From: an uncultured Peptostreptococcus sp.
Lineage (GTDB): Bacteria > Bacillota > Clostridia > Peptostreptococcales > Peptostreptococcaceae
Direction of reading: 5' to 3'
Assembly: GCA_900759325.1 (NCBI GenBank)
Contig: CAAEUW010000048.1
Span: 1 to 11,874 of the forward strand
Length of the DNA stretch: 11,874 bases
The position numbers and the translations under genes were made by a program. The notes under the pieces were generated by a model, which worked only from the letters and a program-made list of their open reading frames with translations, was not told the origin of the DNA and made no database searches. Shown in pieces: positions 6,228-11,874 of this stretch (within the stretch, counting starts at the first letter, position 1; each line of letters begins with the position of its first letter).

Positions 6228-7640
6228 CTACTGACCTGAAGTAGACCTATTAACATGACTCCTTATATCCCCAACCAAAAATAGGGATCCAGCCCCAATA
6301 ATGGCCTTTTTCTTAGGCTTTTCATTAGTGACTTTCTTTTGCCTTGACTTGGATTTCTTAGACCTTTTTTCTGTTTCAAGCATTCTGGCCTTTTCATCCT
6401 TAGTCAACCTATCAACCAGGTCAAAAGAATAGTCTATAGCCTGGTCTATATCTTCTATACATATGATATCCTGACAGTACATACCTACCCTGTAGGCCAA
6501 TTCCTCCACAGCCATTGCCCTAGGATTATTGGCTAAGGTAACTATTACCCTATCAAACCTAGGTACCAAGAGTTTAACTATACCATCTACATCCTTGTCA
6601 GCAAGTAATCCCAAAATCAGGGTCTTATCCCATTCCTCTCCTAGGAGCCTGTCTATTTCCCCTACTAGGGACTGGGCCCCGTCCAGATTGTGGGCCCCAT
6701 CTATCATAAATAGGGGGCTATCCTTAAGAATTTCCATCCTACCCGGCCACTTAGACTTTAAGAGACCCGAATAAATAGCTTCCTCGCTGATCCTGTCTGC
6801 CAACCTAGCTTCCTTAAGATATACTGCTATATTCAAGGCCAAAAGGGCATTTTTTGTCTGGTGTCTACCTATCATCCTTATTTTAAGATCTTCATACTTA
6901 TTTCCTAGATAGTCAACTGCATCAAATACCTGGTTATTTAGGTTAGACTTTTTAATGTCTATACTTGAGTTCTTAGATATAATGAGACCTGCTCCCTCTT
7001 CCTGGCAAACCCCCTCTACAACTCCAGTTGCCTCAGGACCCTGTTCATACATAATTACCTGGCCATTTTTCTTGATTATACCGGCCTTTTCATAGGCCAC
7101 CTTTTCTACTGTATCTCCTAGGACCATTGTGTGGTCAAGGCTTATTGAGGCTATTGCACTTACAAGAGACTGGTCGATGACATTTGTCGCATCATACCTG
7201 CCCCCTAGACCAACTTCTAAAACTACGTAGTCTACCTCCTTGTTTGCATAGTAGACAAAGGCAGTTGCAGTCACTAATTCAAATTCAGTTGGATGGGCTA
7301 GGCCATCTTCAACCATTTTTTGGCATGCTTCCTTGACCAATTCAACACTATCTGCCAGGTCTTGGTCTCCTATATTTTGACCATTTAGCCTGATTCTTTC
7401 ATTAAATACCTCCAAGAATGGTGATGTGTATAGGCCCACATTATAACCTGCTTCAATCAATATATTTGATATAAAGGTTGCCGTTGACCCCTTGCCATTA
7501 GTTCCTGATATATGTATAAATTTCAACCTATCCTGGGGCATATCCAACCTGTCTAAAAGACTTCTGATAGAGTCCAAACCCAAGACCATACCGAACTTCT
7601 CCACCCCATGTATAAATTCTAATGCTTCACTATAGTTCAT
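6228..7640 (-). CDS. folC: Bifunctional folylpolyglutamate synthase / dihydrofolate synthase
   Basis: FolC adds glutamate to dihydropteroate and/or folates using ATP, a Mur-ligase-like reaction in the cytoplasm. Motifs: P-loop GTNGKGST (46-53), folate-site YTSPF (71-75), SLDHTMVLGDT (166-176), the likely carbamylated lysine Lys185 in YEKAGIIK, and DGAHN (314-318). The core length is normal, but residues 424-445 form a lysine/arginine-rich, low-complexity insert just before the final strand IIGAGSLFLVGDIR. The ATG at 7640 is the first possible start because a TAG lies directly in front of it in frame. It lacks a close ribosome binding site; the nearest good one is 34 nt upstream (see the leader element). 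It is probably transcribed alone, as no folate or tRNA-synthetase gene adjoins it. Confidence 0.95.
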   Translation of the reverse strand: MNYSEALEFIHGVEKFGMVLGLDSIRSLLDRLDMPQDRLKFIHISGTNGKGSTATFISNILIEAGYNVGLYTSPFLEVFNERIRLNGQNIGDQDLADSVELVKEACQKMVEDGLAHPTEFELVTATAFVYYANKEVDYVVLEVGLGGRYDATNVIDQSLVSAIASISLDHTMVLGDTVEKVAYEKAGIIKKNGQVIMYEQGPEATGVVEGVCQEEGAGLIISKNSSIDIKKSNLNNQVFDAVDYLGNKYEDLKIRMIGRHQTKNALLALNIAVYLKEARLADRISEEAIYSGLLKSKWPGRMEILKDSPLFMIDGAHNLDGAQSLVGEIDRLLGEEWDKTLILGLLADKDVDGIVKLLVPRFDRVIVTLANNPRAMAVEELAYRVGMYCQDIICIEDIDQAIDYSFDLVDRLTKDEKARMLETEKRSKKSKSRQKKVTNEKPKKKAIIGAGSLFLVGDIRSHVNRSTSGQ

Positions 7641-7683
7641 CTATAAATCTTTGGCTAAAAATTTCAGCCAATTTCTCCTTTCT
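7630..7683 (-). other. folC leader: ribosome site, hairpin and possible 13-codon upstream ORF
   Basis: AGAAAGGAG (7675-7683) is the only strong ribosome site near folC but is 34 nt from its ATG. Three nt after it a TTG could start a 13-residue peptide, MAEIFSQRFIDEL. Its stop codon (7630-7632) lies inside folC, overlapping the folC start by 11 nt. The same stretch can fold: TTGGCT pairs with AGCCAA (6 bp, 9-nt loop), which would bring the site to about 13 nt from the folC ATG. Either coupled translation or hairpin bridging could explain the layout. Confidence 0.4.
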
Positions 7684-7780
7684 AATTTTCTTACATATTA
7701 GTTTTCCTTCAAATAGGCGCCCTCATTTGGTCCTATATACACAATACTATATTTACCCCTATTTTTCTATATTTCTTATA

Positions 7781-7809
7781 ATTTTACCTCATAATTTTAT
7801 TTATGTAAA
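7781..7809 (-). promoter_or_regulatory. Candidate folC promoter
   Basis: Minus-strand TTTACA (7804-7809), a 17-bp spacer and TAAAAT (7781-7786). Transcription would begin near 7774, leaving a leader of about 134 nt that includes the hairpin/upstream ORF. In AT-rich DNA such matches can arise by chance. Confidence 0.4.
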
Positions 7810-7902
7810 ACACCCTATACTCAAGTCCTCCACAAGCCCCATACTAGCCTCATTATCTACCGTCTTGAAAGCCATTTTTAGCCTTAATTAATTTACATTT
7901 TC

Positions 7903-7931
7903 TTGATAAATCCTAGCAAATGCGTTATTAT
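7903..7931 (+). promoter_or_regulatory. Candidate pepD promoter
   Basis: TTGATA (7903-7908), 17 bp, TATTAT (7926-7931); an overlapping TATAAT lies at 7929-7934. Transcription would start around 7938-7941, about 40 nt before the pepD ATG. Confidence 0.6.
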
Positions 7932-7980
7932 AATTATAGGAAATTTTTTAAAATTGTATACAATTTAGGAGGTTAAATGT

Positions 7981-9411
7981 ATGAATAACTTAAGCAACAT
8001 AGAACCAAAAGAAGTATTTAGATGGTTTTACGAAATCAACCAGCACCCTAGAAGTTCTGGTAATGAAAAAGAAGTAAGTGATTTTCTAGTACAATTTGCC
8101 AAGGATAGAAACCTTGAAGTTTACCAGGATGAAATCCTTAACGTAATAATAAAGAAGCCAGGTACTCCAGGCTACGAGAACTCTGAGCCCCTAATTATCC
8201 AGGGACATATGGACATGGTATGTGTAAAGACTGATGATTCTAACCACAACTTTGATACAGACCCTATAGAAATGATAGTTGAAGGTGATGTGCTTAGAGC
8301 CAACAATACTACACTTGGTGGAGACGATGGTATAGCTGTTGCCTATGGACTAGCTATCTTGGATGCAGATGATATCCCTCATCCTCCACTAGAGCTATTG
8401 GTAACTACAAACGAAGAAACTGGTATGGATGGTGCTATGGAGCTAAAAGCTGACCACCTATCAGGTACTCGTCTATTAAACCTTGATACAGAGGTAGAAG
8501 GTGACTTCTTAGTTAGCTGTTCAGGTGGATCAAACATCGACCTTAGCTTTGATATAGAGAGAGAAGTAAATTCAAGCAAGGCCTACAAGCTATCTATATC
8601 TGGCCTAAAGGGTGGCCACTCTGGTGTTGAAATAGACAAGCAGAGAGCGAATGCTATCAAGCTTGCTGCTAGACTTCTTTACCTTGTAAAAGCAGATGTA
8701 AGACTTGCATCATTTGTTGGCGGTATCAAGCATAATGCTGTTCCAGGAAATGCTGAGGTAGTATTTGCTACAGATAAGTTTGATTCATTAAAGGAAGGTC
8801 TAGATGCCCTAGTAGCTGACCTAAAGGAAGAATACAGGGTTGAGGATCCAGGTCTAACAATTAGCTTTACAGAAGTTACTGCTGACCAGGTATACACTAA
8901 GGACCTTAGTGATTCAGTAATAGATATGATCATGGCCCTACCTGATGGAGTTCAGTACATGAGCAAGGATATTGAAGGTCTAGTTCAGACTTCCCTAAAT
9001 AATTCAGTAATCCTTGAAAATGATGGTAAGCTAGTTCTTACTACATCTGTTCGTTCTGCATCATCTAGCTCTCTAAGAGAAATCCTAAACAGAGTTACTA
9101 TTATAGCTAACAGAATGGGTGCAGTTGCAAGAGAATACTCTTCATACCCAGCATGGCAGTATGAAGCCGTTTCACCACTTAGGGATATAGCTGAAAAGAT
9201 TTATGTAGAAATGTATGGAAAGGAACCTAACATCACATCTATCCATGCAGGTCTAGAATGTGGACTATTAAAGGGTATACTTCCAAACACTGACATGATT
9301 AGTTACGGACCAAGTATCTTTGATGCCCATACTCCTAAGGAACATATGTATATATCTTCTGTTGAAAGAGTTTGGGAATACACTAAAAAGCTACTTGCTG
9401 CATTAAAGTAG
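7981..9411 (+). CDS. pepD: Aminoacyl-histidine dipeptidase (PepD, peptidase M20C)
   Basis: PepD is a cytoplasmic two-zinc dipeptidase with broad specificity, cleaving Xaa-His dipeptides such as carnosine, and helps recycle peptides as amino acid sources. By comparison with E. coli PepD, the zinc ligands are His76, Asp115 (bridging), Glu146, Asp169 and His450 (in DAHTPKEH), with catalytic Asp78 and Glu145. They lie in QGHMDMV, TLGGDDGIA, TTNEETGMDGA and LNLDTEVEGD. The lid/dimerisation domain (about 190-390) includes GGHSGVEI with His213. At 476 residues it is full length. The ATG at 7981 follows AGGAGG (7967-7972) by 8 nt; an overlapping ATG at 7977 is out of frame. It is a single-gene unit. 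Confidence 0.96.
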   Translation: MNNLSNIEPKEVFRWFYEINQHPRSSGNEKEVSDFLVQFAKDRNLEVYQDEILNVIIKKPGTPGYENSEPLIIQGHMDMVCVKTDDSNHNFDTDPIEMIVEGDVLRANNTTLGGDDGIAVAYGLAILDADDIPHPPLELLVTTNEETGMDGAMELKADHLSGTRLLNLDTEVEGDFLVSCSGGSNIDLSFDIEREVNSSKAYKLSISGLKGGHSGVEIDKQRANAIKLAARLLYLVKADVRLASFVGGIKHNAVPGNAEVVFATDKFDSLKEGLDALVADLKEEYRVEDPGLTISFTEVTADQVYTKDLSDSVIDMIMALPDGVQYMSKDIEGLVQTSLNNSVILENDGKLVLTTSVRSASSSSLREILNRVTIIANRMGAVAREYSSYPAWQYEAVSPLRDIAEKIYVEMYGKEPNITSIHAGLECGLLKGILPNTDMISYGPSIFDAHTPKEHMYISSVERVWEYTKKLLAALK

Positions 9412-9438
9412 TCTTTTAAAAGAGAATAATATATTAAG

Positions 9439-9506
9439 GACTGAGATGAGAGAAATAGGCTCTTAAGCCGTATATAAGAGCCTTCTCCCTATCTCAGTCT
9501 TTTTTA
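9439..9506 (+). terminator. Rho-independent terminator of pepD
   Basis: A long two-part hairpin. GACTGAGAT (9439-9447) pairs with ATCTCAGTC (9491-9499), and inside it GGCTCTTA (9458-9465) pairs with TAAGAGCC (9475-9482). A run of T follows from 9500. It is larger than most intrinsic terminators but needs no other role to explain it. Confidence 0.93.
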
Positions 9507-9575
9507 TTTTTCCAAACTTTTCGTATACATATTTAAAAAAAGTTCAGTTTTTTTGAAAAAATTTCTAAAAAAAAA

Positions 9576-9604
9576 TTGACTATTGGGTCTAGTTGTGAGA
9601 TAAT
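9576..9604 (+). promoter_or_regulatory. Promoter of the purC-like gene
   Basis: TTGACT (9576-9581), a 17-bp spacer and GATAAT (9599-9604): a near-consensus vegetative promoter. Transcription would start at about 9611, just before the first PurBox-like site. Confidence 0.85.
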
Positions 9605-9614
9605 AAGTCCATAG

Positions 9615-9658
9615 AAAAGCGAACTATTTTTATAAAACTTGTAAGAATGTGCGTATAT
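9615..9658 (+). promoter_or_regulatory. Pair of inverted PurBox-like sites
   Basis: AAAAGCGAACTAT (9615-9627) matches the PurR box AWWWCCGAACWWT known from Bacillus at 12 of 13 positions. AATGTGCGTATAT (9646-9658) matches its reverse complement at 11 of 13. The boxes face each other with an 18-bp gap; Bacillus pairs are spaced 16-17 bp. They lie directly downstream of the predicted start, where a bound PurR dimer would block transcription when purines are plentiful. That a PurR orthologue acts here is inference. Confidence 0.55.
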
Positions 9659-9707
9659 TGTGCATTTACTATATTATTTTTATGGTACTATTCATAGGAG
9701 GTTTAAA

Positions 9708-10385
9708 ATGAATAAGATTTATACTGGTAAAACAAAGGATGTATTTGAAATTGATGATAAGAACGTTCTGTTGAAGTTTAAGGACGATGTAACTGGAAAA
9801 GACGGCGTTTTTGATCCAGGTGAAAACCAGGTAGGCCTACAGATAGAGGGTGCTGGTCGTTCAGCTGTTGCTATGACTAAGTTCTTCTATGAAAAGCTAA
9901 ATGCTATGGGACTTAACACTCACTTCGTATCTGCAGATGTTGACAAGAATGAAGCGGTAGTTAAGAAGGCTAAGGTATTTGGTAAGGGTGTAGAAGTAAT
10001 TGTTCGTTACAGAGCAGTAGGATCATTCATCAGAAGATATGGTGACTATATAGCATCTGGTACTGTAATCCCTCCATACGTTGAAGTAACTCTAAAGGAT
10101 GACGATAGAAACGATCCACTAATCACTAAGGACGCTCTTGCCCTTCTAAAGATTATGTCAGAGGCTGAATATGAAGAACTAGCAAAGCTTGCCCTAGAAA
10201 TAGGTGAGGTTGTAAAGGCTGAGCTAGCTAAGAAGGACCTTGAATTATACGATATCAAGTTCGAATTCGGTATGATTGACGGTAAGGTTGCCTTAATAGA
10301 TGAAATATCTGGTGGTAACATGAGAGCTTACAAGGGTGATGAGTATATCGAACCACTAAAGCTTGAAAAGATTATGTTGGGTTAA
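9708..10385 (+). CDS. purC: SAICAR synthetase (PurC), divergent form
   Basis: PurC joins aspartate to CAIR with ATP, giving SAICAR in de novo purine synthesis. Family features: IYTGKTKDVFEI (4-15), FKDDVTG (24-30), EVIVRYRAVGSFIRRYG (96-112), LYDIKFEFG (180-188) and DEISGGNMR (198-206). The last motif normally reads DEI-S-P-D-x-x-R; here Pro-Asp is replaced by Gly-Gly, and RYRAVGS replaces the common RNIAAGS. Length, 225 residues, is close to the usual 235-240. The start is ATG 9708, preceded by AGGAGG at 6-nt spacing; an in-frame extension back to 9660 has no ribosome site. It stands alone, not in a pur operon, but the PurBox-like sites upstream support a purine role. A divergent paralogue with a related reaction remains possible. 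Confidence 0.9.
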   Translation: MNKIYTGKTKDVFEIDDKNVLLKFKDDVTGKDGVFDPGENQVGLQIEGAGRSAVAMTKFFYEKLNAMGLNTHFVSADVDKNEAVVKKAKVFGKGVEVIVRYRAVGSFIRRYGDYIASGTVIPPYVEVTLKDDDRNDPLITKDALALLKIMSEAEYEELAKLALEIGEVVKAELAKKDLELYDIKFEFGMIDGKVALIDEISGGNMRAYKGDEYIEPLKLEKIMLG

Positions 10386-10458
10386 TTTGATCTAAATTTA
10401 ATATAATTTCACATATAATATGACTAGGGATTTTCCATAGATCTTCCTAGTAGCTAAG

Positions 10459-10494
10459 AGGGCTCATTTATACTTTGTATAAGTGTGCCTTTTT
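10459..10494 (+). terminator. Rho-independent terminator of the purC-like gene
   Basis: AGGGC and CATTTATAC (10459-10473) pair with GTATAAGTG and GCCTT (10477-10491) around the loop TTT, with one T/T mismatch, followed by TTTTT. It lies about 75 nt after the stop codon. Confidence 0.88.
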
Positions 10495-10563
10495 GTTTTA
10501 TTAAAAACTAGTTGCAATTTATATAGCCTTAAAAATATAAGTATTGTTAGAGTTAACAAAAAC

Positions 10564-10614
10564 AAAAAAATATCGACAACACCATGGACGAAAGTTTCAT
10601 CCAAGATGCTGCCG
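10564..10614 (-). terminator. Rho-independent terminator, copy 2 of the repeated hairpin
   Basis: On the minus strand GGCAGCATC pairs with GGTGTTGTC, and GGAT then GAA pair with TTC then GTCC. A T-rich tail (complement of 10564-10570) follows. Several pairs are U-G wobbles only on the minus strand, fixing its orientation. It lies about 105 nt after the end of the nuclease gene. It is 39 nt long in the core and matches 28 of 39 positions of the hairpin at 11-49. Confidence 0.82.
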
Positions 10615-10619
10615 AATAA

Positions 10620-10653
10620 TTGAGTCTATGTAATTTTTGAGTATATGTAATTT
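10620..10653. repeat. Two-copy 17-bp tandem repeat
   Basis: TTGAGTCTATGTAATTT (10620-10636) is followed directly by TTGAGTATATGTAATTT (10637-10653), differing at one base. Two copies in noncoding DNA probably reflect a simple duplication. Confidence 0.75.
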
Positions 10654-10718
10654 TTTCTGTAAATTAGCCTTCTATAGACTACTTTATACTTATTTAATAT
10701 TATAAAATATCAGCTGTT

Positions 10719-10955
10719 TTACTTAGAAATTTCCATTAATACTTCTCGCCATCTAATAGCTTTCTCTGGAAGTATATTATCGTTCTCACTATTCATAATA
10801 AACTCATAAATTTCCTTTGGATCAAGTATTTTAATATTTTCATACTTTTTACCCTTTATTTGTCCTTTTGCAGTAAATAGATAAACTTCACCATCTAAGT
10901 GTTTAAACTTTTCAGTGTCTAAATCTATTTCTCCTTTTTTTACTTGAATATACAC
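10719..10955 (-). pseudogene. C-terminal part of a frameshifted Mrr-like nuclease
   Basis: This frame opens at a GTG (10955) with no ribosome site and encodes 78 residues beginning YIQVKKGE, then HLDGEVYLFTAKGQIKG. The QVK and the following VYLF strand look like the second half of a PD-(D/E)xK (Mrr-type) nuclease core, whose first half ends the overlapping upstream frame. Adding one A to the A7 tract (complement of 10957-10963) would join both into a 352-residue protein. I therefore treat it as the tail of that gene rather than a separate gene. Translation by coupling to the upstream stop codon (16-nt overlap) is a weaker alternative. Confidence 0.7.
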
Positions 10956-11776
10956 ATTTTTTTATTTTGTCCACTCTTATCTTTATCATGATTTATTAAT
11001 ACACACTCATATAATGGCGTCGAACTTTTACATGTAGACGGAATTGTTATGTAGCCATATTTTTTAAATAGCCACATACAAATTATATCTTCACAATCAT
11101 TTGGAGAGATTAAATCAAATATAATATCAGGACTATTATCAAGATTACCAATTTTATAAATAGTATTATGAAGTTTATTGGCTATATACTTTGAAAATTT
11201 CAAAGCACTATCATTATTGATTCTTTGTAAAGTATTTCCTCTAAAAAATGATGTAGTAATAATACCTGGAATATCAGCCTCTCCCCCAATTATAAGCCAT
11301 TTGATATTTGTTCTTTGATTAGAAGCATCCATATCTAAAGCTTTTTTTGAAGAATCATATTTATATTCACTATTTTTTTGAACTAAACCTAGCAAATATT
11401 CACCATCCTTCCTCATCCAAACGAAATCATTTTCTGATATATTATTTAATCTTCTAACATTATCTATTTTACTGTACACTTTATTTTTATTTACAAATTT
11501 TTCATATACTTCAAATCTTTCATTTTCTTTAGCATTCGCAATTAAATTTCTCTGCCTATCTATATACTCCCTATCCTTGATTAAATCAAGAGTACATGTT
11601 GATTTTTCTAAGTGTTTATCCTTTAAACTCCATCCCATCGCTAAAATTTCATTTTCAAAGCAATAATTTGCAACACTTTCATTCAGTTCGTTATTAGTTT
11701 TAGTCTGCAATCTCCACACATTACACTTTTCTACTAGTTCTTCAGTTTCTAAACTTTTATTGTTAACATTTCTCAT
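10940..11776 (-). CDS. Putative Mrr-like restriction nuclease, N-terminal part (frameshifted)
   Basis: This 278-residue frame has a strong start (GGAGG 6 nt before ATG 11776). Residues 19-50 (NVWRLQTK, then NYCFENEILAMGWSL) and 117-160 (NDFVWMRKDGEYLLGLVQ, then NIKW) resemble PUA/EVE-like reader domains found in modification-dependent restriction enzymes. Residues 222-262 (SPNDCEDIICMWLFKKYGY, then TPLYECVLI) look like the first half of an Mrr-type nuclease core, with Glu229 and Glu257 as candidate acidic residues. The last five residues (MCIFK) follow a shift in an A7 tract, so the QVK motif is in another frame. Base use is more AT-rich than in neighbours, suggesting acquisition. Family naming rests on motif patterns only. 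A defence role is inferred. Confidence 0.65.
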   Translation of the reverse strand: MRNVNNKSLETEELVEKCNVWRLQTKTNNELNESVANYCFENEILAMGWSLKDKHLEKSTCTLDLIKDREYIDRQRNLIANAKENERFEVYEKFVNKNKVYSKIDNVRRLNNISENDFVWMRKDGEYLLGLVQKNSEYKYDSSKKALDMDASNQRTNIKWLIIGGEADIPGIITTSFFRGNTLQRINNDSALKFSKYIANKLHNTIYKIGNLDNSPDIIFDLISPNDCEDIICMWLFKKYGYITIPSTCKSSTPLYECVLINHDKDKSGQNKKMCIFK

Positions 11777-11829
11777 AATATACCTCCTCGTATAATATAC
11801 TTGTAGTTAAAATTACTTTTTTTCTTATC

Positions 11830-11852
11830 TATCCCCTATTCTTTGTGGGATA
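11830..11852. repeat. Inverted repeat upstream of the nuclease gene
   Basis: TATCCC (11830-11835) and GGGATA (11847-11852) are separated by 11 bp. It lies about 55-75 bp upstream of the nuclease start codon, so it may be an operator or the end of a gene outside the window. No T-run follows. Confidence 0.3.
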
Positions 11853-11874
11853 ATATTAGTATAGATAGAGGTCG

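Larger units (their letters stand above)
7641..7980. other. Divergent folC-pepD intergenic region
   Basis: 340 bp without a supported protein gene. It contains the folC leader and promoter on the minus strand and the pepD promoter and ribosome site on the plus strand. A 24-codon minus-strand ORF (7801-7875) is present but has only a weak ribosome site and no recognisable product. Confidence 0.7.
10386..10718. other. Intergenic region with terminators and repeats
   Basis: 333 bp between the converging purC-like gene and the nuclease gene. It holds the purC terminator, an additional hairpin CTAGG/CCTAG (10424-10450, no U-run), the repeat-type minus-strand terminator and a 17-bp tandem repeat. 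No coding potential is visible. Confidence 0.7.

Noticed and set aside
6125..6256. 44-residue N-terminal extension of the MerR protein
   Set aside because: It would read through the 19-bp-spacer promoter and lacks a ribosome site, while ATG 6124 has a strong one and begins exactly at the MerR domain.
7801..7875. 24-codon minus-strand ORF between folC and pepD
   Set aside because: Weak ribosome site, no recognisable product, and short ORFs of this size are expected by chance.
9439..9506. Long hairpin after pepD as a riboswitch or T-box for purC
   Set aside because: It ends before the purC promoter at 9576, has a normal terminator tail, and lacks riboswitch or T-box core motifs.
9660..9707. 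16-residue N-terminal extension of the purC-like protein
   Set aside because: No ribosome site precedes it, it overlaps the end of the PurBox region, and ATG 9708 has AGGAGG at ideal spacing and matches the family start.
10620..10653. Start of a CRISPR array
   Set aside because: Two adjacent 17-bp copies with no spacers and no cas genes.

Overview
The window looks like a low-GC Bacillota chromosome, probably an obligate anaerobe of the Clostridia/Tissierellia type (for example Peptoniphilaceae-like). The reasons are AT-rich intergenic DNA, strong GGAGG ribosome binding sites, a DUF4364 gene, a clostridial-type hybrid cluster protein and an M20C dipeptidase. Most genes favour CTA for Leu and AGG/AGA for Arg. 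The genus is an inference; no rRNA or tRNA is present to settle it.

Layout. 1-704: a DUF4364 winged-helix gene (-) with its terminator at the window edge. 839-2270: a secreted D-Ala-D-Ala carboxypeptidase (+) with an extended -10 promoter and a two-way terminator shared with the next gene. 2317-2934: an acidic protein I do not recognise (-). 2935-3393: AT-rich, gene-poor DNA. 3389-5287: hcp (-), its terminator and its control region. 5384-6178: a TipA-type MerR regulator (-) with a classic 19-bp-spacer promoter and a second, internal translation start. 6228-7809: folC (-). 7903-9506: pepD (+). 9576-10494: a purC-like gene (+) with a promoter and two PurBox-like sites. 10564-10653: a terminator hairpin related to the one at position 1, then a 17-bp tandem repeat. 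10719-11776: a probable Mrr-like nuclease gene (-), split by a frameshift in an A7 tract just before its QVK motif.

How the genes relate. Nearly every gene appears to be its own transcription unit with its own promoter and terminator, so this is a mosaic of housekeeping genes (cell wall, folate, peptide and purine metabolism, nitrosative stress) with two likelier acquired genes (merR and the nuclease). The most interesting features are regulatory. A perfect 10-bp palindrome between merR and hcp can be both the merR terminator and a CRP/FNR-type operator centred exactly at -41.5 of the predicted hcp promoter. The MerR gene keeps the two-product (long and short) architecture known from Streptomyces tipA. 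No CRISPR array, insertion sequence, RNA gene or complete new multi-gene system is visible.
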